The notes: a model not told the origin generated them from the sequence alone. Numbered from the stretch's first letter, positions 6,000 to 13,849 are shown. The stretch is DNA of 15,176 bases from JBBROH01 sp038229595 (GCA_038229595.1 JBBROH010000105.1:1-15176), one strand, 5' to 3'. Program-made: numbers and translations.

Positions 6000-7513
6000 T
6001 GCACGGCAGGAGGGTCTGGTGGCTGCTGTTGCTGCTGGCGAGCCTGTCCCTACTCGGCTACGCCGCGCTGTGGGCCAACCAAAGCCCTCGACGTGCGCCC
6101 GCTGCCGTGACGACCTACTTGCAACTGTACGGCGGCTTGTTCGCCCTCTATCTGCTGGCTTGCTGGCTGATCCTGCGCCATGCCAGCCAACTGCCGTTGC
6201 GGGCTACGCTGGGGCTGATCCTGGCCGTTGCGCTGGCTGCGCGGCTGCTACTCGTCTTTGCCATGCCTACTCTCAGCGACGATGTGTATCGCTATATCTG
6301 GGATGGTCGGGTGCAGGCAGCGGGGTTCAGCCCTTACGCCTACCCACCCGCTGCCCCCCAACTTGCTAGCCTGCGTCGCAAGGGTGCGGACGCAGGTTTC
6401 TACTGGCTGAACGTCAATCGCAAAGAGGCGATCACGATCTACCCGGCAGGGGCGCAGCTACTTTTCGCTGGGATTTACTCCTTGCAGCCCGACAGTCTGC
6501 GCTTCACCAAAGCGGTGATGGTCGTGGCCGACTTCGCCAGTGTGGTTGTGCTGATGCTGATCCTGACCCGCCTCGGCCAACCGTCAAGCCGCGCTGTTGT
6601 CTACGCTTGGTCGCCACTACCGATCATTGAGGCAGGCAGTAGCGGACACCTTGAGCCGGTGTTGGTGCTGCTCACCTTGTTGGCGGTGCTGGCTGCCGTG
6701 TCCAACTTCGATCAGCCAGGATCACGGTATCGTAGGGCTAGGGCGAACAAGCTGATCGAGCAGCCAAAGCCAACTGCCCATGTTGTGGCGGCCTGCTTCC
6801 TTGCGCTAGCCGCGTTGGTCAAGCTGATCCCGCTGTTGCTGCTGGCAGGCTGGGTGCGGTGGGCTGGCTGGCGGTTTGCCGCCATCTGCCTCGCGTTTTT
6901 CACCAGCGTCTACTACGGCTTCATCCTGACACGGGGGGGGAGTAGTACGAACTTCCTCAATACTTACCTGGGCGCAGAGTTCTACAACGCGCCCCTCTAT
7001 CAACTGCTGGCGCACAACCCGACTCCTATCTTTGGCCTTAGCGACGGCGCAATTCGTCTTGGACTACTGCTGACAACTGGCTTGACAGCGGCGGTCATCC
7101 TGGCCCTACCAGAGCGTGGCCCGCACGCCTTCATCGGTAAGAGTGCTATGCTGATTATGGCCTACCTCGGCTTTGCAACCAATGTTCACCCCTGGTACGC
7201 GATCTGGCTACTGGCCTTCCTACCCATGTTGCTGCCCCCGGCAGGCCTACCGCTGCTAGGAGGCCGCAGTATGGATGAGGCGAGTCGCTGGCGACGGGGC
7301 TACTACGGCTTCGCTGTTGGCGCGCTACTCTATACCTGCCTCATCTTCTTTGGCTATAGCAACTTTGCGCTGGGGATGATGCCGGTGCCGATCCCGGTAT
7401 TGCTGGTGCAGCTTGGTGGCCTCCTGCTGCCGGGGTTGCTCTGGCCGCTACTGGCGTGGCTGGCCCGTCGTAGGTTGCAGCCCACCACCGCTCAAGGAGT
7501 ACTTGATGACTAG
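5999..7513 (+). CDS. GT-C family polytopic glycosyltransferase
   Basis: Large membrane protein of 504 residues with about ten or more hydrophobic segments. The start overlaps the previous stop by one base and no good Shine-Dalgarno is seen, so coupled translation is likely. The first outside loop holds MPTLSDDVYRYIWDGRV (Asp94, Asp95) followed by GFSPYAYPP. This is the signature of DUF2029/GT87 and MptA/MptB-like mannosyltransferases, where the acidic pair is catalytic and the sugar donor is a polyprenyl phosphate. A later KLIPLLLLAGW segment and NVHPWYAIWLLAFLP also match this superfamily. A charged inside loop (about 235-260) is typical. It would act on the outer face of the membrane, with the GT2 enzyme encoded at the operon's end possibly making its lipid-linked donor. 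Sugar identity is unknown. Confidence 0.82.
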   Translation: MHGRRVWWLLLLLASLSLLGYAALWANQSPRRAPAAVTTYLQLYGGLFALYLLACWLILRHASQLPLRATLGLILAVALAARLLLVFAMPTLSDDVYRYIWDGRVQAAGFSPYAYPPAAPQLASLRRKGADAGFYWLNVNRKEAITIYPAGAQLLFAGIYSLQPDSLRFTKAVMVVADFASVVVLMLILTRLGQPSSRAVVYAWSPLPIIEAGSSGHLEPVLVLLTLLAVLAAVSNFDQPGSRYRRARANKLIEQPKPTAHVVAACFLALAALVKLIPLLLLAGWVRWAGWRFAAICLAFFTSVYYGFILTRGGSSTNFLNTYLGAEFYNAPLYQLLAHNPTPIFGLSDGAIRLGLLLTTGLTAAVILALPERGPHAFIGKSAMLIMAYLGFATNVHPWYAIWLLAFLPMLLPPAGLPLLGGRSMDEASRWRRGYYGFAVGALLYTCLIFFGYSNFALGMMPVPIPVLLVQLGGLLLPGLLWPLLAWLARRRLQPTTAQGVLDD

Positions 7514-8570
7514 CCCTAATCTGGCGGCCAGACCAGCCGTGCTGGCCCGCAGCCGACCCCTGCCCCGCTCGCTCTACATCGAACCGACCAACCGCTGCAA
7601 TTCACTCTGCACCACCTGTCCGCGCACTTATCTGCCCATGGAAGCGGCGGCAGACATGAGCCTGGCTCACTTCCGGCAGATCGTTGACCAGTTCCCGCTC
7701 CTCGACCGTGTGGTGTTGCACGGCCTCGGCGAACCCTCGCTCAACCGTGAACGACCGCAGATGGTTGCTTACCTCAAGGCCCGCCCAGAGCAAACGAAGG
7801 TGGTGTTCAACTCCAACAGCCTGGCAATGAGTGCGAGCCTAGCCGAAGCCCTGATTGCTGCCGGGTTGGATGAGTACCGGGCCAGCCTGGATGCGGCCCA
7901 GCCCGAAACCTACCGGGCAATACGTGGTGTCAATGCGCTGCCGAAGGTGCTACGCAACATCAAGCTGCTGGTTGATACCCGCAACCGGCTAGGGGCGGGG
8001 CTGCCCCGCGTCTCCACCTGGTTTATCGCCATGCGCGAGAACCTGACCGAGTTGCTGGCTGTGATCCGCCTCAGCCACCAGGCAGGTGTCACCGAGTTCT
8101 ATATGCAACGCTTCATTTACTTTGGTTTGGGGCTGGCTCAGGAGGAGCAGACCCTCTACAAGCGGCTGAAGGAGACCGAAGCTGAACTGATTGGCGAGGC
8201 CGAGCAATTGTGCTGCGAACTGGGCATGAGCTTTAACGCAGCGGGCGCGACCACACCCGTCAATATGATGAGTGCGGAGGTGGTCAGCACCCGCCCTTGG
8301 AGCGAATGTCGCCGCCCGGAGACCCTCAGCTACATCACCGCTAACGGCAATGTCCTCTCCTGCTGCTTCGTCCCCTTCGTCAGTAACGATTACGCTGAGA
8401 TTGGCGACCTGATCCTGGGTAATGCCTTTGAGCAACCGTTCAGTGAAATCTGGAACGGCGACCGCTATCGAGAGTTCCGCCGTCGCCTGTTGAGCGATGA
8501 CCCCGCCCGTTGCTGCAAGGATTGTGGCGCAAAGTGGAGCCTGTTAGCAGGGGCAGCCGGGAGGGTATAA
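7506..8570 (+). CDS. Radical SAM/SPASM protein
   Basis: A 354-residue enzyme. The ATG lies 8 nt inside the end of the GT-C gene and has AAGGAG (7494-7499) 6 nt upstream. The radical SAM motif is CNSLCTTC (Cys31, 35, 38), preceded by the strand SLYIEPTNR, with GEP at 75-77. The C-terminal third has a SPASM/twitch-like cysteine set: Cys268, the pair 286/287, then 336, 337 and 340 in CCKDCG. Such a domain would bind one or two extra Fe-S clusters. It lacks the PqqD and TusA parts of the operon's first radical SAM protein, so the two enzymes are not recent duplicates. The family is typical of MoaA/PqqE-type modifying enzymes often found beside glycosyltransferases. The reaction cannot be assigned. 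Confidence 0.87.
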   Translation: MTSPNLAARPAVLARSRPLPRSLYIEPTNRCNSLCTTCPRTYLPMEAAADMSLAHFRQIVDQFPLLDRVVLHGLGEPSLNRERPQMVAYLKARPEQTKVVFNSNSLAMSASLAEALIAAGLDEYRASLDAAQPETYRAIRGVNALPKVLRNIKLLVDTRNRLGAGLPRVSTWFIAMRENLTELLAVIRLSHQAGVTEFYMQRFIYFGLGLAQEEQTLYKRLKETEAELIGEAEQLCCELGMSFNAAGATTPVNMMSAEVVSTRPWSECRRPETLSYITANGNVLSCCFVPFVSNDYAEIGDLILGNAFEQPFSEIWNGDRYREFRRRLLSDDPARCCKDCGAKWSLLAGAAGRV

Positions 8571-8572
8571 GC

Positions 8573-9280
8573 ATGGTCAGCGAGCAGCCAGGGTCGGTGG
8601 TGGCCGTCATCCCGGCGTTGAACGAGGCAGGCAATATCGCCAGCGTGATCGGCGACATACCAGCGCAGGTTTGCGCCACAATCATCGTGGTGGACAACGG
8701 CTCTACCGACGAGACAGCAGCGGTCGCAGCAAGGGCGGGAGCAATAGTGGTCAACCAGCCACAGCGCGGCTACGGCTACGCTTGTGCGGCGGGGGTCGCA
8801 GCGGCCAACGCCCTTGGCGCAGGGGTGATCGTCTTTCTGGATGGTGACTATAGCGACTACCCGGCAGAGATGCCAGCAGTGGTCGGGCCAATCTTGCGGG
8901 GTGAGGCTGACCTGGTGTTGGGGTCGCGGCTACGTGGCGGGCGCATGGAACATGGAGCCTTGCCTGCCCATGCGATCTTTGGCGACCGGCTGATCGCGCT
9001 AATCCTGCGGCTCCGCTTCGGCCTGCAGATCACTGATCTTGGCCCTTTCCATGCGATCCGGGCTGATTGCCTGCACCGGCTGGCCTTGCGCGAAATGACC
9101 TACGGCTGGACGAGCGAGATGATCGTTAAGGCCGCCCGTCAGAAGCTACGGATCGTCGAGGTGCCAGTCAGCTACCGCCGACGGTTGAGTGGCGAGTCGA
9201 AGGTTAGCGGCAACCTGCGGGCGAGCTTCAAGGCGGGTTGGCGCATCATCAGCGTAACCTTCCGCTACCTGTGGGGTTGA
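8573..9280 (+). CDS. GT2 glycosyltransferase, DPM1-like
   Basis: A 235-residue family 2 glycosyltransferase. It starts 2 nt after the preceding stop with GGGAGGG (8559-8565) 7 nt upstream. The N-terminal part has VAVIPALNEAGNI and the strand-loop IIVVDNGSTDET that binds the nucleotide. The metal-binding DxD is in FLDGDYSDYP (Asp90, Asp92). Further family motifs are VLGSR, DLGPFHAIR and YGWTSEM, followed by VPVSYRRRLSGESKVSG. This pattern is close to dolichyl/polyprenyl-phosphate mannose or glucose synthases. No C-terminal membrane helices are present, so it is likely cytosolic or peripheral. As the last gene of the operon it may supply a polyprenyl-linked sugar to the GT-C enzyme. That link is inferred from the families, not shown. 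Confidence 0.86.
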   Translation: MVSEQPGSVVAVIPALNEAGNIASVIGDIPAQVCATIIVVDNGSTDETAAVAARAGAIVVNQPQRGYGYACAAGVAAANALGAGVIVFLDGDYSDYPAEMPAVVGPILRGEADLVLGSRLRGGRMEHGALPAHAIFGDRLIALILRLRFGLQITDLGPFHAIRADCLHRLALREMTYGWTSEMIVKAARQKLRIVEVPVSYRRRLSGESKVSGNLRASFKAGWRIISVTFRYLWG

Positions 9281-9425
9281 TCACTGTGAAGCGTAGCCCA
9301 AAACCAGACAGTTGTGCTACTGTTGCTGAGGATGATCAGCTTGTCAGGCGGTTGCGGTGGATCGCTATGGAAGGCATGGGAGGAGCCAGTCGCCGATAGG
9401 CATAACGCAACCAACCTGGTATCAG

Positions 9426-9452
9426 AATGGAGCCACAAGGTGTGGCTCCATT
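9426..9452. terminator. Bidirectional hairpin between convergent genes
   Basis: A perfect 12-bp stem with a 3-base loop: arms AATGGAGCCACA (9426-9437) and TGTGGCTCCATT (9441-9452). It lies between the end of the GT2 gene (9280) and the end of the minus-strand lipoprotein gene (9475), where both units need to stop. No long T-run follows on either strand, so it is not a textbook intrinsic terminator, but position and stability suit that role. The rest of the spacer (9281-9425) shows no gene. Confidence 0.6.
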
Positions 9453-9474
9453 GCGATGTCTGTTTAATCTCCGC

Positions 9475-10076
9475 TTACGGCGTGGGGGTGATCGGCGTAC
9501 CACTCGGTTCGGAGCCACGCTGCCCACTGCTGACATTTTCCTGTACGCGCTGGGCCAACTCGGCTGGGGTGAGCGGCAGCAGGCTTTCAGCAATCATCAG
9601 CAGCTCCTCGCGGCTCATGCCATCGCTTAGGATCGCCACCCGGTTGTTGAACTCCGTCCAGCGCAGGCTCATCTGCGAGGTGTTGCGGCCCAGGATCGCC
9701 TCCTTGCCGCCGCGGATTTGCAGCGTCTCGCGCACGCCTGCCACGCTAGGAGCCGGTTCGCCCTTGCTGCTCTTAAGCACAAAAGAGCGGTTGCTGTCAT
9801 GGTAGACCAGTTCATAGCTCCAGCTTTCGCCGCTATTAACCTGATCCTGGGAGGTGAACACGGAGTCTTTGGCAATGAGCTTGATGTCGTTCGGCACTAC
9901 CTTCGGGTCAGGCCACAGATAGCGCACCTCTGACGCAGTGAGGGTTGGTGCCTCCAAGGGGCAGCACTCACAGTTGGGGTCGGGGTCGCGGTGGCATTAT
10001 CGCCACCACAGCCCGCCAGCACCAGCACCAGCAAGCCCATGACCAGCACCAGCTTGGGCAAACGACTAACTACCAT
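9475..10076 (-). pseudogene. Frameshifted DUF4367-like lipoprotein
   Basis: Two frames together make one lipoprotein of about 200 residues. The first part starts at the ATG ending at 10076, with AGGAGA about 8 nt upstream. It has a basic N-terminus, a hydrophobic run LVLVMGLLVLVLAGC with a clear lipobox (LAGC), and a Thr/Pro-rich linker. It shifts frame at the G4 run 9958-9961: restoring one base there joins the linker (AAP) to LEAPTLTASEVRYLW in the second frame. The second part ends in TQMSLRWTE-like and MSREELLMIAESLLPL elements typical of DUF4367-type domains, in which a lipoprotein reports on or modulates envelope processes. Homopolymer location makes a sequencing error as likely as a real mutation. 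The gene is divergent from the DUF421 pair. Confidence 0.72.
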
Positions 10077-10426
10077 AGCAAAATCTCCTCTCATAGAAAC
10101 ACTAAGTAACCACTAGGGGTTAGCTGTTGAATGGTTCAACAGCTAACCCCTGTCAAGGGGTTGCCTAAAAGAGGTGGCATTCTCTGTCGCTGCAGGCACA
10201 AGCGGTTAGCAAGATGGCTGCGATGTCAGGCAATCCCGATTTTTCATAGCAATATTCGCGCCCAATGTCGTAAAATGTATCTGTGCTTGCCAAGGTACTG
10301 TGTTCGGCGCGCCAGTGTTGCCTTGCGCCGTGATGAGCGCGTATCTTTGGCAGCTTGGCACAAACACTTTGAAAGGAGTATCCGTCTGCGCTGTCACCGT
10401 TCAACTGGGCAGATGGTAACATAGCA
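10077..10426. other. Divergent intergenic region
   Basis: This region separates the minus-strand lipoprotein gene from the plus-strand DUF421 genes and must hold both promoters. It contains the long palindrome described separately. On the minus strand a perfect TTGACA (10151-10156 read in reverse) lies next to the palindrome and could be a -35 box for the lipoprotein, though no good -10 is seen at the right distance. On the plus strand TAAAAT (10271-10276) resembles a -10 box with a poor -35. Open frames here (for example 10131-10424 plus and 10165-10482 minus) show no recognisable protein features and are taken as chance. Confidence 0.5.
10115..10151. repeat. Perfect 17-bp inverted repeat, 3-base loop
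   Basis: AGGGGTTAGCTGTTGAA (10115-10131) and TTCAACAGCTAACCCCT (10135-10151) are exact reverse complements separated by TGG. The right end can instead pair with the next bases: AACCCCT (10145-10151) with AGGGGTT (10156-10162) across GTCA. The two stems exclude each other. There is no T-run on either side, so a simple intrinsic terminator is unlikely. An operator overlapping the nearby TTGACA, or an RNA switch, is possible. Confidence 0.8.
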
Positions 10427-10978
10427 ATGATCGTTTCGGTATTCTTCGACGGCTGGGAGTCAGTAGTCCGTATCCTGCTCATTGGCAGCCTCGCCTACCT
10501 GATGCTGGTCTTTACCCTCGGCCTCTCCGGGCGGCGGCTAATCGCCAAGATGAACGCCTTCGACTTCGTAGGCAATGTCGCGCTCGGCTCGACCCTGGCG
10601 GGAGTAGTCCTCAACAAGAACGTAGCCCTCGCTGACGGCCTGGCTGCCTTTGCGGTGCTGTTGGTGCTGCCGCTGCTGATTAACTTCTTCTCCTCGCATT
10701 CACGGCTGCTCAACAAAATGGTTGGCGTGAGTCCGATCATGCTGTTTTATCAAGGCCAGATGCTAGAGCCAGTGCTGAAACACACCCGCATAAGCAGCGA
10801 CGAGGTGCTAACCGCCATGAGGCTGCATGGGATCGCCGCTGCGGATGATGTCTATGCCGTCATTCTGGAGGCCAACGGCAGCTTCTCGGTGATCCGCCAG
10901 GGTGCAGAAGGTAGCAGGACGGCCCTACAGGACATTACCACCCCTGGCCTGAACCAACAAACAAAGAGAGAGGATTGA
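10427..10978 (+). CDS. DUF421 (YetF/YcaP-like) membrane protein
   Basis: A 183-residue protein of the DUF421 family. Two to three membrane helices fill about residues 12-90, including the family signature LSGRRLIAKMNAFDFVGNVALGS. The cytosolic part follows with SPIMLFYQGQMLEPVLKHTRISSDEVLTAMRLHGI and VYAVILEANGSFSVI, the usual DUF421 C-terminal domain. YetF-type proteins are known in Bacillus and enterobacteria, but a molecular role is not firmly established; effects on the envelope or spore are reported for some relatives. No strong Shine-Dalgarno is visible before the ATG. The stop is 3 bases before the start of a second DUF421 gene, so the two are a co-transcribed tandem pair. Confidence 0.87.
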   Translation: MIVSVFFDGWESVVRILLIGSLAYLMLVFTLGLSGRRLIAKMNAFDFVGNVALGSTLAGVVLNKNVALADGLAAFAVLLVLPLLINFFSSHSRLLNKMVGVSPIMLFYQGQMLEPVLKHTRISSDEVLTAMRLHGIAAADDVYAVILEANGSFSVIRQGAEGSRTALQDITTPGLNQQTKRED

Positions 10979-10981
10979 GCT

Positions 10982-11685
10982 ATGTTCTTCGGTAGCTGGC
11001 AAGACCTGCTGCGGGTCGCAGTGGTTGGCAGCTTGGCTTACTTTGGCCTGGTTGCCTTGCTGCGTATCTCCGGCAAGCGCACCCTGGCGAAGATGAATGC
11101 CTTTGATTTCCTCGTTACGGTAGCAATGGGTTCAATCCTGGCAACCGCGCTACTTTCCCGCGATGTCGAACTGGCCGAGGCAATCTGGCCTTTGCCATGC
11201 TAATCCTCTTGCAGTTTGTCGTCACATGGCTGTCGCTGCGGTCGCGCTCGTTCCGCAAGCTGGTGCGTGCTGAACCAACCATCCTGTTCTATCAAGGGCA
11301 ATTCCTGAGCGATAAGCTGCGGGCCGAGCGGGTGCTGGAAGGGGATGTTCTCGCGGCTATGCGGCAGCATGGGGTTAGCACGGTAGAGGGCGTGGGTGCG
11401 GTGGTGCTGGAAGCCGACGGCAGCTTTACCGTGCTGCGCGAGGTGGGCCAGCCGACAGCACTCCGCGATGTGGGCAACCCACCCCCGACGCTTCAGCGCG
11501 GCAGCAAGGGATCGGGTTTAGCGGACGCGGCCCTGCCGTCAGCCCCAACCGCGTTCCCCTCTAGCTGGTTGCTCAGGCGATCCAGTTGGCGGCGCAGCAG
11601 AGCCAGTTCACCGCGTAGCTGGCTATCAGCAGACGGCTCGTTGAGCGGTGGGCTAGGCCCCACCTGCCGCTGGCCGATGAAGTAG
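10982..11685 (+). pseudogene. Second DUF421 membrane protein, frameshifted
   Basis: A paralogue of the preceding protein: the first frame reads RISGKRTLAKMNAFDFLVTVAMGS and stops at 11203 after VELAEAIWPLPC. The family sequence continues in another frame as LAFAMLILLQFVVTWLSLRS from the CTG at 11185, then PTILFYQGQFLSDKLRAERV, VLAAMRQHGVS and AVVLEADGSFTVLRE. Adding one base near 11183-11185 restores a single protein. The restored frame has no stop until 11685, well inside the convergent channel gene, and the part beyond about residue TALRDVGNPP (near 11485) looks like antisense noise. A natural end near 11490 may thus be lost to a second small change. True decay and sequencing error are both possible. 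Confidence 0.8.
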
Positions 11686-12398
11686 CTGGCGATGGTCGCG
11701 GTGATGTAGCTGAGGATGGCAAGGCCATAGAGCGACAGCAGCAGGGTGAGGATGCGCCCTTCCACCGTCTGCGGCCAGTAACTACTCCCCATAGTGCTGA
11801 TCAGCATGGCCGTCCACCACAAAGCGTCGGCGTAATCACTCAAGCCCGCACCGGGCAGGCGTTGGCTATGCAGGGCTGCCGGACTTTCGAAGTAGGCCAT
11901 GCCCGCCGCCCCGGCAAAGAGCATGACTAGGGTGAGGGCGATCACGTAGCCGATGCCATGCTGGGCTAGCAGGCTGCGGGTTGCCCCCATACCGCGATTG
12001 ACCGTCGTCAACACCCGCAGCAGACTGATGGTGCGGGCCGCACGGGCTGCGCGTAGCAGGCTGAGGGCGCGGATGGCCCGCAGCAGGCGGAAGGCGGGTA
12101 GGGCGAGAGCGACCACCGTCAGCCAATTGCGCCGCAGGAAGATCAGCTTGTACGGCGCGACGGTGAACTTGAGCAGGAAGTCCAACCCGAACAGCAGCCA
12201 GATCACGTTGCTCAAGGCTTGCAACCAGGGGTTCAGCCCGCCTGTAAAGTCTACGATCAGCAGTACCAGCCAGACGAAGGATAGTCCGATCAGCGGTAGC
12301 TCGGTAAAGGTGTTGATGTTGTGCAACAGTTGCCAGCGTTCCTGCTGCACCACCTGCCGCTCTGCCTGCTGCTCTCTCGTGGTCGACTCGTCAGCCAT
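11493..12398 (-). CDS. Voltage-sensor ion channel protein with atypical filter
   Basis: A 301-residue member of the six-helix Ion_trans superfamily. S1-S3 lie at about 33-98. The S4 voltage sensor is rich in regularly spaced arginines over about 104-136 (RLLRAIRALSLLRAARAAR and on). S5 is at about 150-170, then the pore helix (WWTAMLISTMG) and S6 (about 214-240). The filter reads STMGSSYWP (201-209), which lacks the GYG of potassium channels and the LESW-type filter of bacterial sodium channels. A short charged helix with LRGELALLRRQLDRLSNQL (about 261-279) could form a tetramer-making coiled coil. The start shares one base with the end of the AI-2E gene upstream, so both form an operon. Ion selectivity is uncertain; cation conduction is the family expectation. 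Confidence 0.84.
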   Translation of the reverse strand: MADESTTREQQAERQVVQQERWQLLHNINTFTELPLIGLSFVWLVLLIVDFTGGLNPWLQALSNVIWLLFGLDFLLKFTVAPYKLIFLRRNWLTVVALALPAFRLLRAIRALSLLRAARAARTISLLRVLTTVNRGMGATRSLLAQHGIGYVIALTLVMLFAGAAGMAYFESPAALHSQRLPGAGLSDYADALWWTAMLISTMGSSYWPQTVEGRILTLLLSLYGLAILSYITATIASYFIGQRQVGPSPPLNEPSADSQLRGELALLRRQLDRLSNQLEGNAVGADGRAASAKPDPLLPR

Positions 12399-13849
12399 CA
12401 GCTACGCTCTAGGTAAGGTTGACTTACTGCACTGGCCCGTTGTTGCAGATAGGGGGCAATTAGCTTCTCGACCACGGTGACAATCACCGCCGTTAGTGGC
12501 ACGGCCAGTACCGCCCCCAGTACCCCGAACAGGGTACTCCAGATCAGGATCGAGGCCAGGATTAGGATAGCTGGGAGCTTGACTTGCTTGCCCAAAATCT
12601 GGGGCGCAATGAAGTTGCTCTCAACCTGCTGGATAACCACGTAGAAGATCAGCACCTTGAGGGCCATCCCACCGCCACCCGCTGCGAAGCCGACCAGCAC
12701 AGCAGGCACCATCGCTATCACCGGCCCCAGGTTGGGTAGCAACTCGCCCAGCCCGGCGATTACTGCCAGCACCAGCGCAAAATCAACGCCGAGGAAGAAC
12801 AGTCCAGCATAGCTAATTGAACCGATGATCAGCACGAGCAGGATCACCCCGCGGAGGTAGCCACCAACACGGTCGGCAATCGCGATCAGCGTGCTGTTGA
12901 CCCGCTCACGGTAGGCTAGGGGTACGACGGTTAGGAAGCCGCGCTGGGGCTTGTCGCTCAGCATCATCCAGTAGAAGCTAATCGCCAGCACACTAACGAA
13001 GGCTATCAATCCAGCCGCCAACCCCCCCACTACCCCGAACAGGTTTTGGGCTACCGCGCTAAGATCGAGGTTGGGGACTTTCTGCCCGCTACCCACCTGT
13101 GCGTTGCTACCTACCGTGCTGCCGCTAATCACTGCCGTGTTGGTCACGCCGCCGCTTACCTGTGGGCTAGTGCCAAAGATCGTACTGGCGGTGGTCAGCA
13201 CCGGACGCAGCGGCTCCTGCAACTGGTCTGGCAGCTGGTCATAGATGCGCTGGTTAATGCTGGGCAGGTTGTCGCTGAGGGAGACCAGTTCACTGCTGAT
13301 CGGGCGAATGGTGAAGAAAAGTAGGGCCGCTAGCCCCCCCAGCAGGAGCAGATAGACTAGCAGCCCCCCCAGAATGCGCGGCAAGCCCCAGCCCTCTAGC
13401 CGATCAACCAGCGGCATCAAGCCGAGGCCAATGGTCAAAGCCAGGAAGAAAAGGAGCAGGATGTTGATCAGGTATCCGAGCGCACTCAGCAGGATCACAA
13501 CAAAAAGAACCGCTACGATCAGCCAGCCGAGCGTAGCCGTGGTCAGGCGCAATTTGCTCGGCGGGCTGAGTAGCGGAGGCTGCTCAAGCGACTTAAGCTC
13601 AAGCTGGACTGCCTGTTCCAGTGGTATCATCAACCTGCTCCTTGTTGCTGGAGGCTGCCCCCCCAATGGTGTCGTCATCAGTGGCGGTGTGGGGTTGCGG
13701 GTTGGGGGGATCAGCACACGTAGAATAGCCCGCAGCAGGATAAAGTTGATCCAAGCGGCTATGACCACAGCCACCGCTGCCATGCTAAAGCGGCCAAGCC
13801 GAGCCAACACCCTGCTGAACCAGCCTGTCCTACGCTTATGATCTGCCAC
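12398..13849 (-). CDS. AI-2E family transporter (TqsA/PerM-like)
   Basis: Membrane protein of 483 residues. I chose the GTG at 13849 because AGGGAG (13856-13861) lies 6 nt upstream; a TTG six codons earlier has no such site. After an N-terminal hydrophobic segment and a Pro-rich linker, the AI-2E family core starts at about residue 100. Diagnostic parts are LNILLLFFLALTIGLGLMPLVDRLE-like helix, the SFYWMMLSDKPQRGFL segment, RVGGYLRGVILLVLIIG, GLGELLPNLGPVIA with its ProAsn-Gly-Pro turn, and VESNFIAPQILGKQVKLPAI. The loop between the second and third parts is enlarged by a Gly/Ser/Thr/Val-rich insertion (about 225-275). Family members export small molecules, autoinducer-2 in TqsA or ions in others; the cargo here is unknown. 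It leads a two-gene unit with the channel. Confidence 0.86.
   Translation of the reverse strand: MADHKRRTGWFSRVLARLGRFSMAAVAVVIAAWINFILLRAILRVLIPPTRNPTPPLMTTPLGGQPPATRSRLMIPLEQAVQLELKSLEQPPLLSPPSKLRLTTATLGWLIVAVLFVVILLSALGYLINILLLFFLALTIGLGLMPLVDRLEGWGLPRILGGLLVYLLLLGGLAALLFFTIRPISSELVSLSDNLPSINQRIYDQLPDQLQEPLRPVLTTASTIFGTSPQVSGGVTNTAVISGSTVGSNAQVGSGQKVPNLDLSAVAQNLFGVVGGLAAGLIAFVSVLAISFYWMMLSDKPQRGFLTVVPLAYRERVNSTLIAIADRVGGYLRGVILLVLIIGSISYAGLFFLGVDFALVLAVIAGLGELLPNLGPVIAMVPAVLVGFAAGGGGMALKVLIFYVVIQQVESNFIAPQILGKQVKLPAILILASILIWSTLFGVLGAVLAVPLTAVIVTVVEKLIAPYLQQRASAVSQPYLERS

Noticed and set aside
1802..9280. Mycofactocin biosynthesis cluster
   Set aside because: There is a PqqD-radical SAM protein and glycosyltransferases, but no MftA-like precursor, MftD or MftE, and the TusA/DsrE/DoxX genes do not belong to that pathway.
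10131..10482. Open frames on both strands in the divergent spacer
   Set aside because: They lack recognisable motifs or start signals and overlap the palindrome and the needed promoters.
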